NCBI GenBank assembly: GCA_900546715.1
Contig: UREA01000031.1
Coordinates: 1 to 14,140, forward strand
DNA length: 14,140 nt
Origin: an uncultured Mycoplasmatota bacterium
GTDB lineage: Bacteria > Bacillota_I > Bacilli_A > RF39 > UBA660
Reading direction: 5' to 3'
Shown here: piece by piece, positions 5,654 to 12,899 of the stretch
Layout: each line of letters opens with the position of its first letter
Position numbering within the stretch: the first letter of the stretch is position 1
The notes under the pieces: model-generated
Told to the model about the DNA's origin: nothing
The model's input: only the letters and a program-made list of their open reading frames with translations
Database searches by the model: none
Translations under genes and position numbers: made by a program

Positions 5654-7740
5654 TATCTACCACCACCATTTGTTAATAATTCTTCATCATTTCTTTGAAT
5701 TTTTACAATTAAATCTTGCGAATTATTTATTATTTCATCAATTGCTCTAAGTTGAGCCATTCTTAAACTATCAACTGTAATTTCATTTATACCAAACATT
5801 CTTTTTAAATATTCTATTTTTATTTGTTTATCTTTAGCTTTATTATTATATAGTTCTTTTAAATATTCTTCATCAAAATCTGTACCAAATATAGTTAATA
5901 TCTTATTTATTTCTTCAAATTGTACAACAAATTCATTATTGGCTTTATTATAATCCATATTATCCCCAGTCTTATAAAATAAAGTATAAAGTAAATAAAC
6001 TCTATTATTTTTATCATAACCATATTTTTCTTTTAAATATTCCATATTGTTTGGAGATACCCCAACTGTAATAAAACCAAATCGTATATCTCCATTACGT
6101 AGTCTTCTAATAGTATTATTTTCCCATGATTGTTGAATAAATCTATCTGTATTTCCCCAAAATTTCGGAGGTTTTATATCTTCTGTAATCGCAAAAAGAG
6201 TATTAGCATCAGTTAAAGTCATTTTATCTATTGCTGCAGATACTCTAGGTAATGTTTCTTTATAATCATCTTCAACACTAATAGCATTCATATCTTCTAA
6301 AATCTTTTTCCCGTTATAAGGAAAAATTACTATATTATTTAAAGAATTATTAGCATTTTCTAAAGCATTTTTACCATACAATTTTTCTTGCAACTCTGTA
6401 ACATTTTTCTTTATTTCCAAAGTTATTTGTTTTAAATTTTCTAAATACATATTTATATCTCTTTGAACATCTTCTAAACCAAATGAAGAAATATATTCTT
6501 CTGCATTATTGATTACTTCTCTTAAAAAAGATAATTGTTTATTATATTCTAATATTTTGGCATATAAAGTTACTTCTAACAATGAATAATTTGGACTAAT
6601 CATTTTTGCTTCTTCACTTTTGCCTCTAAGTATAGCATCATTCATACTTATTAAAACATTTTTTTCTTTTTCTGGTAAATCTGCAAATCTTTCAGCTTGT
6701 TTTAAAACATAAAATTCAGAATCTTCTATAAAAGCTTTATTTTCTTCACTTAATTTAATTATTTCTTCTTTTTCACTACTTTTTTCAATAGATGCATATA
6801 CAGTTATTAAAGATTTAAAAATTTCTATGATTTCTTTTGAATGAGTATTAAAATTTGGTATTAAATATATAGTTAAATCTGTAAGCATTGCTCTTTTTAA
6901 ATCACTTTCAAAACTCCAAGTATCTATATGGTCTTGAACAGTAAAATTATCTTTTAAATATTCTTTAATTAATTCATTATCACTAACAACCGCAGCAACT
7001 TTTAGCTTCTTATAAATACCGATTATTTGATTTATTACTTCTACTTCATCTTCTTTAGCATTAACTCTTATTTGCTCTAATAACCCTTCGATATCTAGGG
7101 TTTCAACTTCTTTAGTTTGCCTTAATTCTTTAGCAATTACGCTTGCTTTAGTTTTTATTTCATCTACAACAATATTTTTCTTAATTTGTTCTTCTCTTTT
7201 ATAAAACTTAATATTGTAATCATAAAACTCTAGTATTAATTGTTGTTTAACTAAATGATCTAATTCTACTTCATTTAAAAATTCCATAAATGATGCAAAA
7301 ATATCACTACTTATTGGCTTAATTATCCTCTCATCATCCATGAGTGCACTATATTCTTCATATGTTTTTATTTGGACTAAAATTGCTTCTTTTTCTGAGT
7401 TATTATTTTCTCTATTTTTAGCTTGAGTTTCTCTTATTTTATTAACAAATGCCTTAATATAATCACTTATAACTCTTTTCTTTTCATCATCCATTAAATT
7501 CCAATAAGGATAAATTTTCTTTATTTCATTAATTCGGGACATAGTAAAATCTTCACTTGCCACCAAGCGAATTATAGTCGTAAGAGCTTCATCACTAATT
7601 GTTGTAATATTTTCTTCTAAAGCAGCAATAATATCTTCTAAACCATCATATAATTTATTTCTTTCATCAATTATCTTTAGTTTTTCTGAAAAATCCGCTA
7701 TTTTATCTAATAAATATTTTTTAAACACACCTATATTCAT
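5653..7740 (-). CDS. large helical protein with possible RelE-like segment, unknown function (695 aa)
   Basis: This 695-residue cytosolic protein matches no family I can name. Residues 1-465 are helical, Glu/Lys-rich and partly coiled-coil-like. Residues about 468-602 look different: NIVIFPYNGKKILEDM, a long helix, then IRRLRNGDIRFGFITVG (544-560) and NRVYLLYTLFYKTGD (579-593). This strand-helix-strand order, with an Arg-rich LRNGDIRFGF strand and a final LLYTLFYKTG strand, recalls RelE/ParE-superfamily toxins. The similarity is by eye only and catalytic residues cannot be assigned. The rest is helical and ends in GGGR. The ATG at 7738-7740 lies just after the TGA of the 148-residue gene (TGATATG), with AAGGAA upstream. 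It is co-transcribed with its neighbours and may be a partner or substrate of the ClpX-like ATPase, which is inference. Confidence 0.7.
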   Translation of the reverse strand: MNIGVFKKYLLDKIADFSEKLKIIDERNKLYDGLEDIIAALEENITTISDEALTTIIRLVASEDFTMSRINEIKKIYPYWNLMDDEKKRVISDYIKAFVNKIRETQAKNRENNNSEKEAILVQIKTYEEYSALMDDERIIKPISSDIFASFMEFLNEVELDHLVKQQLILEFYDYNIKFYKREEQIKKNIVVDEIKTKASVIAKELRQTKEVETLDIEGLLEQIRVNAKEDEVEVINQIIGIYKKLKVAAVVSDNELIKEYLKDNFTVQDHIDTWSFESDLKRAMLTDLTIYLIPNFNTHSKEIIEIFKSLITVYASIEKSSEKEEIIKLSEENKAFIEDSEFYVLKQAERFADLPEKEKNVLISMNDAILRGKSEEAKMISPNYSLLEVTLYAKILEYNKQLSFLREVINNAEEYISSFGLEDVQRDINMYLENLKQITLEIKKNVTELQEKLYGKNALENANNSLNNIVIFPYNGKKILEDMNAISVEDDYKETLPRVSAAIDKMTLTDANTLFAITEDIKPPKFWGNTDRFIQQSWENNTIRRLRNGDIRFGFITVGVSPNNMEYLKEKYGYDKNNRVYLLYTLFYKTGDNMDYNKANNEFVVQFEEINKILTIFGTDFDEEYLKELYNNKAKDKQIKIEYLKRMFGINEITVDSLRMAQLRAIDEIINNSQDLIVKIQRNDEELLTNGGGR

Positions 7741-7741
7741 A

Positions 7742-8188
7742 TCAACGTTCCTTATATTCTTTATTATCTTTAATTAATTTCAACATCTTTTCATCAAACA
7801 ATTCTTCTGCAACACTATAAAAAGTAATATCTTCTCCCAAAATAATTTGAATTTCTGTTATCAACTTTTTAAAATAAGCAATTAAACTAGAAGATAATTC
7901 TCCTTTATCATAAGCTTGTTTCATTAAAATTAATATTTCCCTAACCACTGCATTATCTTGGTTTTCATTTACTCTTTTTAATAAACTTTCAATTTCTAAT
8001 CCTACTCTTTCTTGATCTGTTAGTAATTTATTATTATTAATAATGTATATATCATTTTCATATTTGGTTAAATCATTATCATACAATTTACTTAACACCG
8101 AATACAAATTGTAAATTACCTTCTTTTCTGGAAGTTTTATTGCATTATCCCTTAATACACTTTTTACATCATCAATATTATAATCCAT
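7742..8188 (-). CDS. small helical protein, unknown function (148 aa)
   Basis: This 148-residue protein is charged, nearly all helical and soluble, with no known motif. The C-terminal half has regular amphipathic helices (VVREILILMKQAYDKG, LIAYFKKLITEIQIILG), as expected of a small adaptor or subunit. The ATG at 8186-8188 has an excellent site, AAGGAG, seven bases away. The stop is TGA at 7742-7744, two bases before the start of the 695-residue gene, so the two are coupled. It ends in KEYKER, a basic tail like those of its neighbours. It is the first gene after the possible internal promoter at 8212-8220, so it may lead its own sub-operon. Confidence 0.75.
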   Translation of the reverse strand: MDYNIDDVKSVLRDNAIKLPEKKVIYNLYSVLSKLYDNDLTKYENDIYIINNNKLLTDQERVGLEIESLLKRVNENQDNAVVREILILMKQAYDKGELSSSLIAYFKKLITEIQIILGEDITFYSVAEELFDEKMLKLIKDNKEYKER

Positions 8189-8211
8189 AACGCATCTCCT
8201 TAACTACTCTA

Positions 8212-8220
8212 ATTGTATCA
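8212..8220 (-). promoter_or_regulatory. possible extended -10 promoter ahead of the 148-residue gene
   Basis: On the minus strand TGATACAAT gives an extended -10 (TG at 8219-8220, TACAAT at 8212-8217), with a weak -35 (TTCTTT) about 17 bases upstream. The start point would be near 8205, giving a short leader with AAGGAG. It follows the weak terminator of the AAA+ gene, so transcription may restart here. Confidence 0.4.
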
Positions 8221-8231
8221 TAAAATGCATT

Positions 8232-8253
8232 AAAAAAGAAGAAGTTATCTTCT
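8232..8253 (-). terminator. weak intrinsic terminator at the end of the AAA+ gene
   Basis: The minus strand reads AGAAG, ATAA, CTTCT, then TCTTTTTT. A 5-bp stem with a four-base loop overlaps the TAA at 8245 and is followed by a T tract (8232-8237). The stem is short, so readthrough into the next genes is likely. Confidence 0.4.
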
Positions 8254-9861
8254 AATTCTCTTAAAAGTATTGCCAGTTATTTCTAAAACTATATCTTTAT
8301 CTAAATAAACTGTATCATTTGAACCCCTTAAAATCTCTTTTAAATACTTTGTTCTAATACTATTTACAATTGTCTGTAAACTTCTGGCTCCAGTTTTTAA
8401 TTTATATGCTTCATCAACAATTATTTCTAAAACTCCCTCGCCGATTACTAATTTTTTGCCATTATTTTCCACTAATTCTTCAAAAGTTTTTAATGGACTA
8501 ATTGATGATTCAGTTAATTTTTTATATAAATCTTCTTTAGTATAATCATTGGTATGTAAATACGTATTAAATCTTCCCACTAATTCGCGTTCTAAACCAA
8601 TTCTTACTAAATCATCGGGAGTTATCTCATAAGTATCATGAGTGCTTTCAAAATACCTTTCAAAACCAATAGGATTAGATACATTAGTCAATTCATCTCT
8701 TAATTCTGATAAAGCACCAAGGCAAACAAAAGTAATCTTTGATGTATCAAACTCAATGTTTTTTTCAGTTGAACTCGGATTTATAAAATATTTTCCACCC
8801 CCTAAAAAGTCTAGAAGTTGTTGTTGAACGGCTTTTTTCATTTCTAAATTATTACCTTTAATTGCTAATTTATCAAATTCATCAAAAACAATTATACCTC
8901 TCTCAGCCTTTTCTAAATTACCATGAGCATTATTATATAAACTAACTAAAGTATCAGTTATATTACCTCCAACATAACCTGTTGCTGAATAGTTAGTAAT
9001 TGATGATGCTGCAAAAGGAACATTTAATCCACTTGAAATAGCACTAGTTATAGCTGTTTTACCCGTTCCTGTTGAACCATCAAGAAAAATAATTGATCGA
9101 CTAGAAGCATCTCCATTATTAAGAGCAATAGATAAATTATTAACAATATTATAAAATAAATTTTCTACTGTTTCTTCTTGACCAACAAATTTTTTCTTGA
9201 TATCTTCTAACAAAGTCCATAATTTATCACTATTTAAACTAATATAATTTTTCTTTTCTAAAGCAACTAAATCTGTAATTGTTGATGCCTCTTCATGAGC
9301 CATTTCATCAAGTACTTTTAAACTACCATTTTTAATGGCATAATTATAGGCATCATCAAAACTTTTATGATATTTAAAGCTACTTAAATATGGCATAAAT
9401 TTTTGAGCAAAAGCATCTAATATTTTTGTATTACCCCAAAATATTTCATAAAATAAACCATAAAGAACTTCAGGACTCATAAATTTAATTTCTTCTGATT
9501 TATTAGAAATTTTAGCTATTATAATTTGATAATATTTTTTATAAATTTCAACAATTTCTTTCTCTTCTAATATTTTAATATCCTCTTTTTTTAAACAAAC
9601 AAAACCCAATAAATCATCAATATTTAAATCTTTATAAGATGTTAATTTTGTTCCCCAACTATTATCTGCAAAGAAAAATGCTAAATACAGGGCATAAGCA
9701 AATTTTTCTTCACTACCATAAGAATCTATTACAGCACTTCTTATGGTATCTTTAGTATTACTTGATTTATTTAACATCGTTTGATAAATTGAACAAGCAT
9801 ATTTCATAAGTTCTTTAGTTCCTAAACTTAAATTTTTATAACTATATAGTTCTATATTCAT
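8245..9861 (-). CDS. ClpX-like AAA+ unfoldase with a novel N-terminal region (538 aa)
   Basis: Residues about 225-530 form a Clp/HslU-type AAA+ module: Walker A GSTGTGKTA (262-270), a pore loop GYVG as in ClpX (295-298), Walker B IIVFDEFDKL (323-332), box VII ELVGRF with the arginine-finger candidate R430, and sensor-2 GARSL with R493. An IGF tripeptide (398-400) follows the TFVCLGALSEL strand, the place where ClpX carries its ClpP-docking loop. ClpX is about 420 residues with an N-terminal zinc-binding domain. Here the first 220 residues are a helical region with no zinc motif and no recognised fold. The ATG at 9859-9861 has GGAAG upstream. The gene heads a series of helical protein genes. 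ATP-driven unfolding or remodelling, possibly with ClpP, is the likely activity; the substrate is unknown. It is unlikely to be the housekeeping ClpX. Confidence 0.85.
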   Translation of the reverse strand: MNIELYSYKNLSLGTKELMKYACSIYQTMLNKSSNTKDTIRSAVIDSYGSEEKFAYALYLAFFFADNSWGTKLTSYKDLNIDDLLGFVCLKKEDIKILEEKEIVEIYKKYYQIIIAKISNKSEEIKFMSPEVLYGLFYEIFWGNTKILDAFAQKFMPYLSSFKYHKSFDDAYNYAIKNGSLKVLDEMAHEEASTITDLVALEKKNYISLNSDKLWTLLEDIKKKFVGQEETVENLFYNIVNNLSIALNNGDASSRSIIFLDGSTGTGKTAITSAISSGLNVPFAASSITNYSATGYVGGNITDTLVSLYNNAHGNLEKAERGIIVFDEFDKLAIKGNNLEMKKAVQQQLLDFLGGGKYFINPSSTEKNIEFDTSKITFVCLGALSELRDELTNVSNPIGFERYFESTHDTYEITPDDLVRIGLERELVGRFNTYLHTNDYTKEDLYKKLTESSISPLKTFEELVENNGKKLVIGEGVLEIIVDEAYKLKTGARSLQTIVNSIRTKYLKEILRGSNDTVYLDKDIVLEITGNTFKRIRR

Positions 9862-9883
9862 CTTATCACTTCCAATAAATGTT

Positions 9884-9912
9884 ATAATATCAAATATATG
9901 TAAAAAAGTCCA
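9884..9912 (-). promoter_or_regulatory. tentative promoter for the AAA+ gene
   Basis: The minus strand has TGGACT (9907-9912), 17 bases, then TATTAT (9884-9889), upstream of the GGAAG site and ATG at 9861. Both hexamers are imperfect and the -35 overlaps the terminator hairpin at 9903-9930, so the exact promoter is uncertain. Some promoter is expected here because the upstream gene is terminated. Confidence 0.3.
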
Positions 9913-9930
9913 TTATAATTTGGACTTTTT
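9903..9930. terminator. strong bidirectional terminator after the transglutaminase-like gene
   Basis: A perfect 10-bp inverted repeat (AAAAAGTCCA at 9903-9912, TGGACTTTTT at 9921-9930) has an eight-base loop and a T tract on both strands. It overlaps the stop codon at 9929-9931 and separates that gene from the AAA+ gene downstream. Confidence 0.85.
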
Positions 9931-11677
9931 AAGATTTAACCTCAATTCTAGCAGTATCTTTAGCAACATTACCAGCTTCATCTACTCCAGTTATCTCAAC
10001 AACATAATAATATTTAGTTCTATCAAGATTACTTACCCGTAGATCATAAAATGGCGAATCTCCAACAACTATAGCATCAGCACCTTTTGGGTCATTAGTT
10101 TCAATTACTTTACCACTTAATGTGACTTCTCCCACTGAATCTCTAGAAGTAATCATTAAATCAACATAATCAGTATAACTTATATCTCCACCTTGATGTT
10201 CGATTGTAAATTGTTTACTAGGGTCTCGGTAATTAACTCTTACAACAAAGTTTAGTTCTCGACCCTTTTCATCTTCTAAATGAATTATTTCATATCTTAT
10301 AGCTCCCCATTTTTGAGTAATACTAATTGTCCCGCTGGTATTTATTGTTCCTCTATCACCAGATACAGTTTCCCAAACATAATTAGTATTAGTATTATCA
10401 GACATTGTATGAATGTAATTTACTTTACTATTTGCTTCAATATTAATATAAGTTGTTGGATTTGTTGCATAATCAACTTCAAATGTATCAGGAATCACAT
10501 ATTTATAACTACTAACGGCAGTTTTAGCAGTATAACTTTTACCTCCGATAGTTATTGTAGCCTTCAAATAATTACTTTCAGGTTGTTTTTGAAATCCATG
10601 AAAAGCCGCAACATCACTATTTCTATTTACATAAGTGTATGGTTTAGAATCACTATCATCTTCCCCAAAAGCATAATACATAATTTTACCATTTTTAAGG
10701 GAATTATCTTCTCTTTGTGGATCAAAATTATACCATTTACCATTAATTTTAATATTCACAGTTGTATGTCCTGAACCATCTTTATTTCTAGCACTTATAA
10801 CATAACTATCTAACCCAATTCTTCTAGTTAATACCATAAACATAGCAGAATAATTATCACAAGAACCTCTATGAGTTCCAAATCCATTAGTAGCCAAGAA
10901 AACTTCTACTGCATCTCTTTCATAAAAACCATAAGTATTTATTAAACTATCAATTTCTTCTCCAATAACAAAACCTAATTGATAACTCATATTATTAATT
11001 ACCCAATCATATACGGCCTTTACTTTTTCATAAGAGGACATTGAATCATTAGTTACTGAATTTAAAACCGATGTAGCATAATTATCAAGTGTTGGATAAC
11101 CAGTTTTAGTGGGGTTTAATTTAGCACTATTTAAAATACTCTCAATACTACCAGATGGAGCATAAGAACTACTAGATGAACTTGATGAACTATTGCCTTT
11201 ATTAGATGATGAACTAGAAGAACTTGATTCAGTTTCTTCTACATCAACTGGTTTTAAAGAATTTAAATAATCACTTATTTCCACTGACACATTACTTACT
11301 TCTTCAGCATTTTCTAGCAAATTTACTTTTTCTTTTAAAGATTCTAAATTAGCAAGTATTTCTTCTTTTTCTTCTTCCGTAATACATTCTTCATTATCAT
11401 TATCTAAACAAATATTATTATATATACTCATTTGTTCATCTAACAATTCTAATAAAATATTCTTTTGTTCATCAAATGTTTTATCTTCTAAAACCGATTC
11501 TATTGTTTCATTAGAATTAATATTAGATTGCGCTTTAACTTCTATTTCTTTATTAGATAAAAACCAATATAACCATACTAATAAAATAAGCATTACTAAA
11601 ATTATAATAATACCTATATAAATATATTTTTTCTTTTTATTATCCACAACTTTTTTAGTTTTTTTAATCTTATTCAT
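9929..11677 (-). CDS. membrane-anchored extracellular transglutaminase-like protein
   Basis: The protein has 582 residues. A Lys-rich cytosolic start (MNKIKKTKKVVDNKKKK) leads into one membrane span (about 18-40), which places the rest outside the cell. An acidic helical stalk (about 50-145) and a poly-Ser linker (about 151-171) follow. The transglutaminase-like core (about 215-340) has the Cys-His-Asp triad: GSCDNYSAMF with C273, GSGHTTVNI with H304, and WYNFDPQ with D319. The C-terminus (about 370-582) looks like two or more beta-sandwich Ig-like modules, the last with VDEAGNVAKD. Such proteins are proposed to act on wall peptides or surface proteins as proteases or cross-linkers. A longer frame starts with TTG at 11716. 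The ATG at 11675-11677, after GGGAAG, is preferred. It is a single-gene unit with a terminator on each side. Confidence 0.85.
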   Translation of the reverse strand: MNKIKKTKKVVDNKKKKYIYIGIIIILVMLILLVWLYWFLSNKEIEVKAQSNINSNETIESVLEDKTFDEQKNILLELLDEQMSIYNNICLDNDNEECITEEEKEEILANLESLKEKVNLLENAEEVSNVSVEISDYLNSLKPVDVEETESSSSSSSSNKGNSSSSSSSSSYAPSGSIESILNSAKLNPTKTGYPTLDNYATSVLNSVTNDSMSSYEKVKAVYDWVINNMSYQLGFVIGEEIDSLINTYGFYERDAVEVFLATNGFGTHRGSCDNYSAMFMVLTRRIGLDSYVISARNKDGSGHTTVNIKINGKWYNFDPQREDNSLKNGKIMYYAFGEDDSDSKPYTYVNRNSDVAAFHGFQKQPESNYLKATITIGGKSYTAKTAVSSYKYVIPDTFEVDYATNPTTYINIEANSKVNYIHTMSDNTNTNYVWETVSGDRGTINTSGTISITQKWGAIRYEIIHLEDEKGRELNFVVRVNYRDPSKQFTIEHQGGDISYTDYVDLMITSRDSVGEVTLSGKVIETNDPKGADAIVVGDSPFYDLRVSNLDRTKYYYVVEITGVDEAGNVAKDTARIEVKS

Positions 11678-11696
11678 ATACTTCCCACTTCCTATT

Positions 11697-11702
11697 ATTA
11701 TA
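11697..11702 (-). promoter_or_regulatory. -10 box for the transglutaminase-like gene
   Basis: A perfect TATAAT on the minus strand lies 20 bases upstream of the ATG at 11677, just before the GGAAGTGGGAAG region. The -35 17 bases away is poor (TAAACT). The upstream gene is terminated, so a promoter is expected here. Confidence 0.4.
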
Positions 11703-11736
11703 TGTCCAATTACCAATATAGTTTATCAAAAAACAG

Positions 11737-11765
11737 AAAAAAAGTCCATATTTTATTTAGACTTT
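11737..11765 (-). terminator. intrinsic terminator after the DUF2000-GNAT remnant
   Basis: The minus strand reads AAAGTC (11760-11765), a 13-base loop, GACTTT (11741-11746), then a T tract. The hairpin overlaps the region just after the TAA at 11753-11755. Its 5'-most sequence is nearly the same as the terminator at 9903-9930 (AAAAAAGTCCAT in both). Confidence 0.55.
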
Positions 11766-12333
11766 GTTTCCATTCTTATATTTTTAATATTCATTCCCAT
11801 AGATTCATAAAACTTAATTGCCTCTGTATTAAAGCTCCACACATTTAGTTCTATTGAATCTATATTATTTTCTTTTGCTTTTAAAGTTAAATAATGAAAT
11901 AACTTTTTAGCAATACCTTTTCTTCTATGATTTTTATCTACTACTATATTTTCAACTTTTTTCTTATCACCATAAATGACAATGCCATCATATTTTAAGT
12001 CTTTAGCAGTAACCTCACTTATTTTAGAAATATATTCTTCATAATTTTTACAACTTTGAGCAACTGAAGAAAAATCAGCAACAACTAAGTCACTATATTC
12101 TTCTTGATAAAGTTTTTCCCCAGCGAAAACAGCATACTAGCATTACCTTTAAGTATGGGAATAGGTATTTTTATTACTCCCATATGCGTATTATTACTTT
12201 TATCTACTACATCACTACCAACTAACTTGGGATAATGAGCTCCTATTGTATTACCTAAAACTGCTGCTGTATTAGCAATTAATCCCAGTGGTAAATTTTC
12301 ATCAATAATCATAACACATTTTTTATCTTCCAT
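11753..12333 (-). pseudogene. frameshifted chimera: DUF2000 domain joined to the C-terminal half of a GNAT acetyltransferase
   Basis: The ATG at 12331-12333, with GGAG seven bases upstream, opens a DUF2000 (PF09391) domain: CVMIIDENLPLGLIANTAAV, then IKIPIPILKG. After about 72 residues the frame is lost at a G4/A5 run (12113-12121) and stops at 12085. The other frame continues the same domain at once (EKLYQEEYSDLVVADFSSVA, SCKNYEEYISK, YDGIVIYGDKKKV). One missing base explains it. At KKKVENIVV (about 11941-11965) the DUF2000 tail switches in frame to a GNAT acetyltransferase C-terminal half: VVDKNHRRKGIAKKL (acetyl-CoA loop), IELNVWSFNTEAIKFYESMG, ending in METKSK and TAA at 11753. The N-terminal half of the GNAT fold is absent. 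Restored, the product would be 193 residues. The second part has no stops, so the damage is recent or a sequencing error. It follows the exonuclease gene. Confidence 0.75.
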
Positions 12334-12344
12334 AAACACTCTCC

Positions 12345-12899
12345 TTAATTATATATTTTGTTTTGTAATCCCCATAAACTTAAATAAACTTGATTAGTAA
12401 GAATGCAATCATTTAAAGCTCTGTGTTCGCAACGCTTTTCTAAATTAAAATAAGTTATCAAATCATCTAAACGATGATGTTTGAGCTTCGGCAAAAACAT
12501 TCTCGATAATCTTAATGTATCGATATAATCATTAGTTAGAAAAATACCTAATTCACTCTCTAAATTATCATATAAGAAATTAACATCGAAATTAACATTA
12601 TGTCCAACAATTACATCATCACCTAAAAATGCTAAAAAGTCTTCTAAAACTTTTGTTAAATCTTCACCATATTCTAACATTTCTGCATTTGTTATACCTG
12701 TTAGGTGAGTAGTAAATGATCCAACATATGAAACTTTAATTAATTTAGAAAATGTATCAACTACTTTTTTATTTCGCACTCTTATAGCACTAATTTCTAA
12801 TATTTCTCCACTTCTCGAATCAAGCGATGTTGTTTCAATATCTACAACTGTATAATCATCTAATTCTTTTATTAAACTATTACCTTTAAATTCTCGCAT
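12345..12899 (-). CDS. DEDDh 3'-5' exonuclease (DNA polymerase III epsilon/DnaQ-like)
   Basis: This 184-residue protein is a complete stand-alone exonuclease domain. Exo I is VVDIETTSLD (D20, E22), Exo II is VGHNVNFDVNFL (D105) and Exo III is HRALNDCILT (H159, D164), giving the DEDDh set that binds two metal ions. The TGIT motif (67-70), usual in the PolC/epsilon exonuclease group, is present. There is no polymerase or helicase extension, so it is a free-standing trimming or proofreading nuclease that removes nucleotides from 3' ends of DNA (or RNA). The ATG overlaps the upstream stop as TAATG, with GGGAGG in front. The DUF2000 remnant follows after 11 bases. The pairing with an EVE-domain protein may hint at processing of modified nucleic acid, which is inference. 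Confidence 0.88.
   Translation of the reverse strand: MREFKGNSLIKELDDYTVVDIETTSLDSRSGEILEISAIRVRNKKVVDTFSKLIKVSYVGSFTTHLTGITNAEMLEYGEDLTKVLEDFLAFLGDDVIVGHNVNFDVNFLYDNLESELGIFLTNDYIDTLRLSRMFLPKLKHHRLDDLITYFNLEKRCEHRALNDCILTNQVYLSLWGLQNKIYN

Noticed and set aside
8642..8827. Plus-strand open frame of 61 codons
   Set aside because: It lies antisense inside the AAA+ ATPase gene, has no ribosome binding site and no recognisable product.
3917..9861. Common basic C-termini (RGR, GGGR, YKER, RIRR) of the block's proteins as a shared recognition tag
   Set aside because: The endings are only loosely alike and basic tails are common, so chance explains it.
10280..10774. Plus-strand open frame of 164 codons, rich in Ile, Ser and Phe
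   Set aside because: It is a shadow of the transglutaminase-like gene on the other strand. Its composition is that of antisense AT-rich coding DNA.
12113..12121. Programmed -1 ribosomal frameshifting in the DUF2000 gene
   Set aside because: The run is not a proper X-XXY-YYZ slippery heptamer in the zero frame and no downstream pseudoknot is evident. A one-base deletion or sequencing error is simpler.
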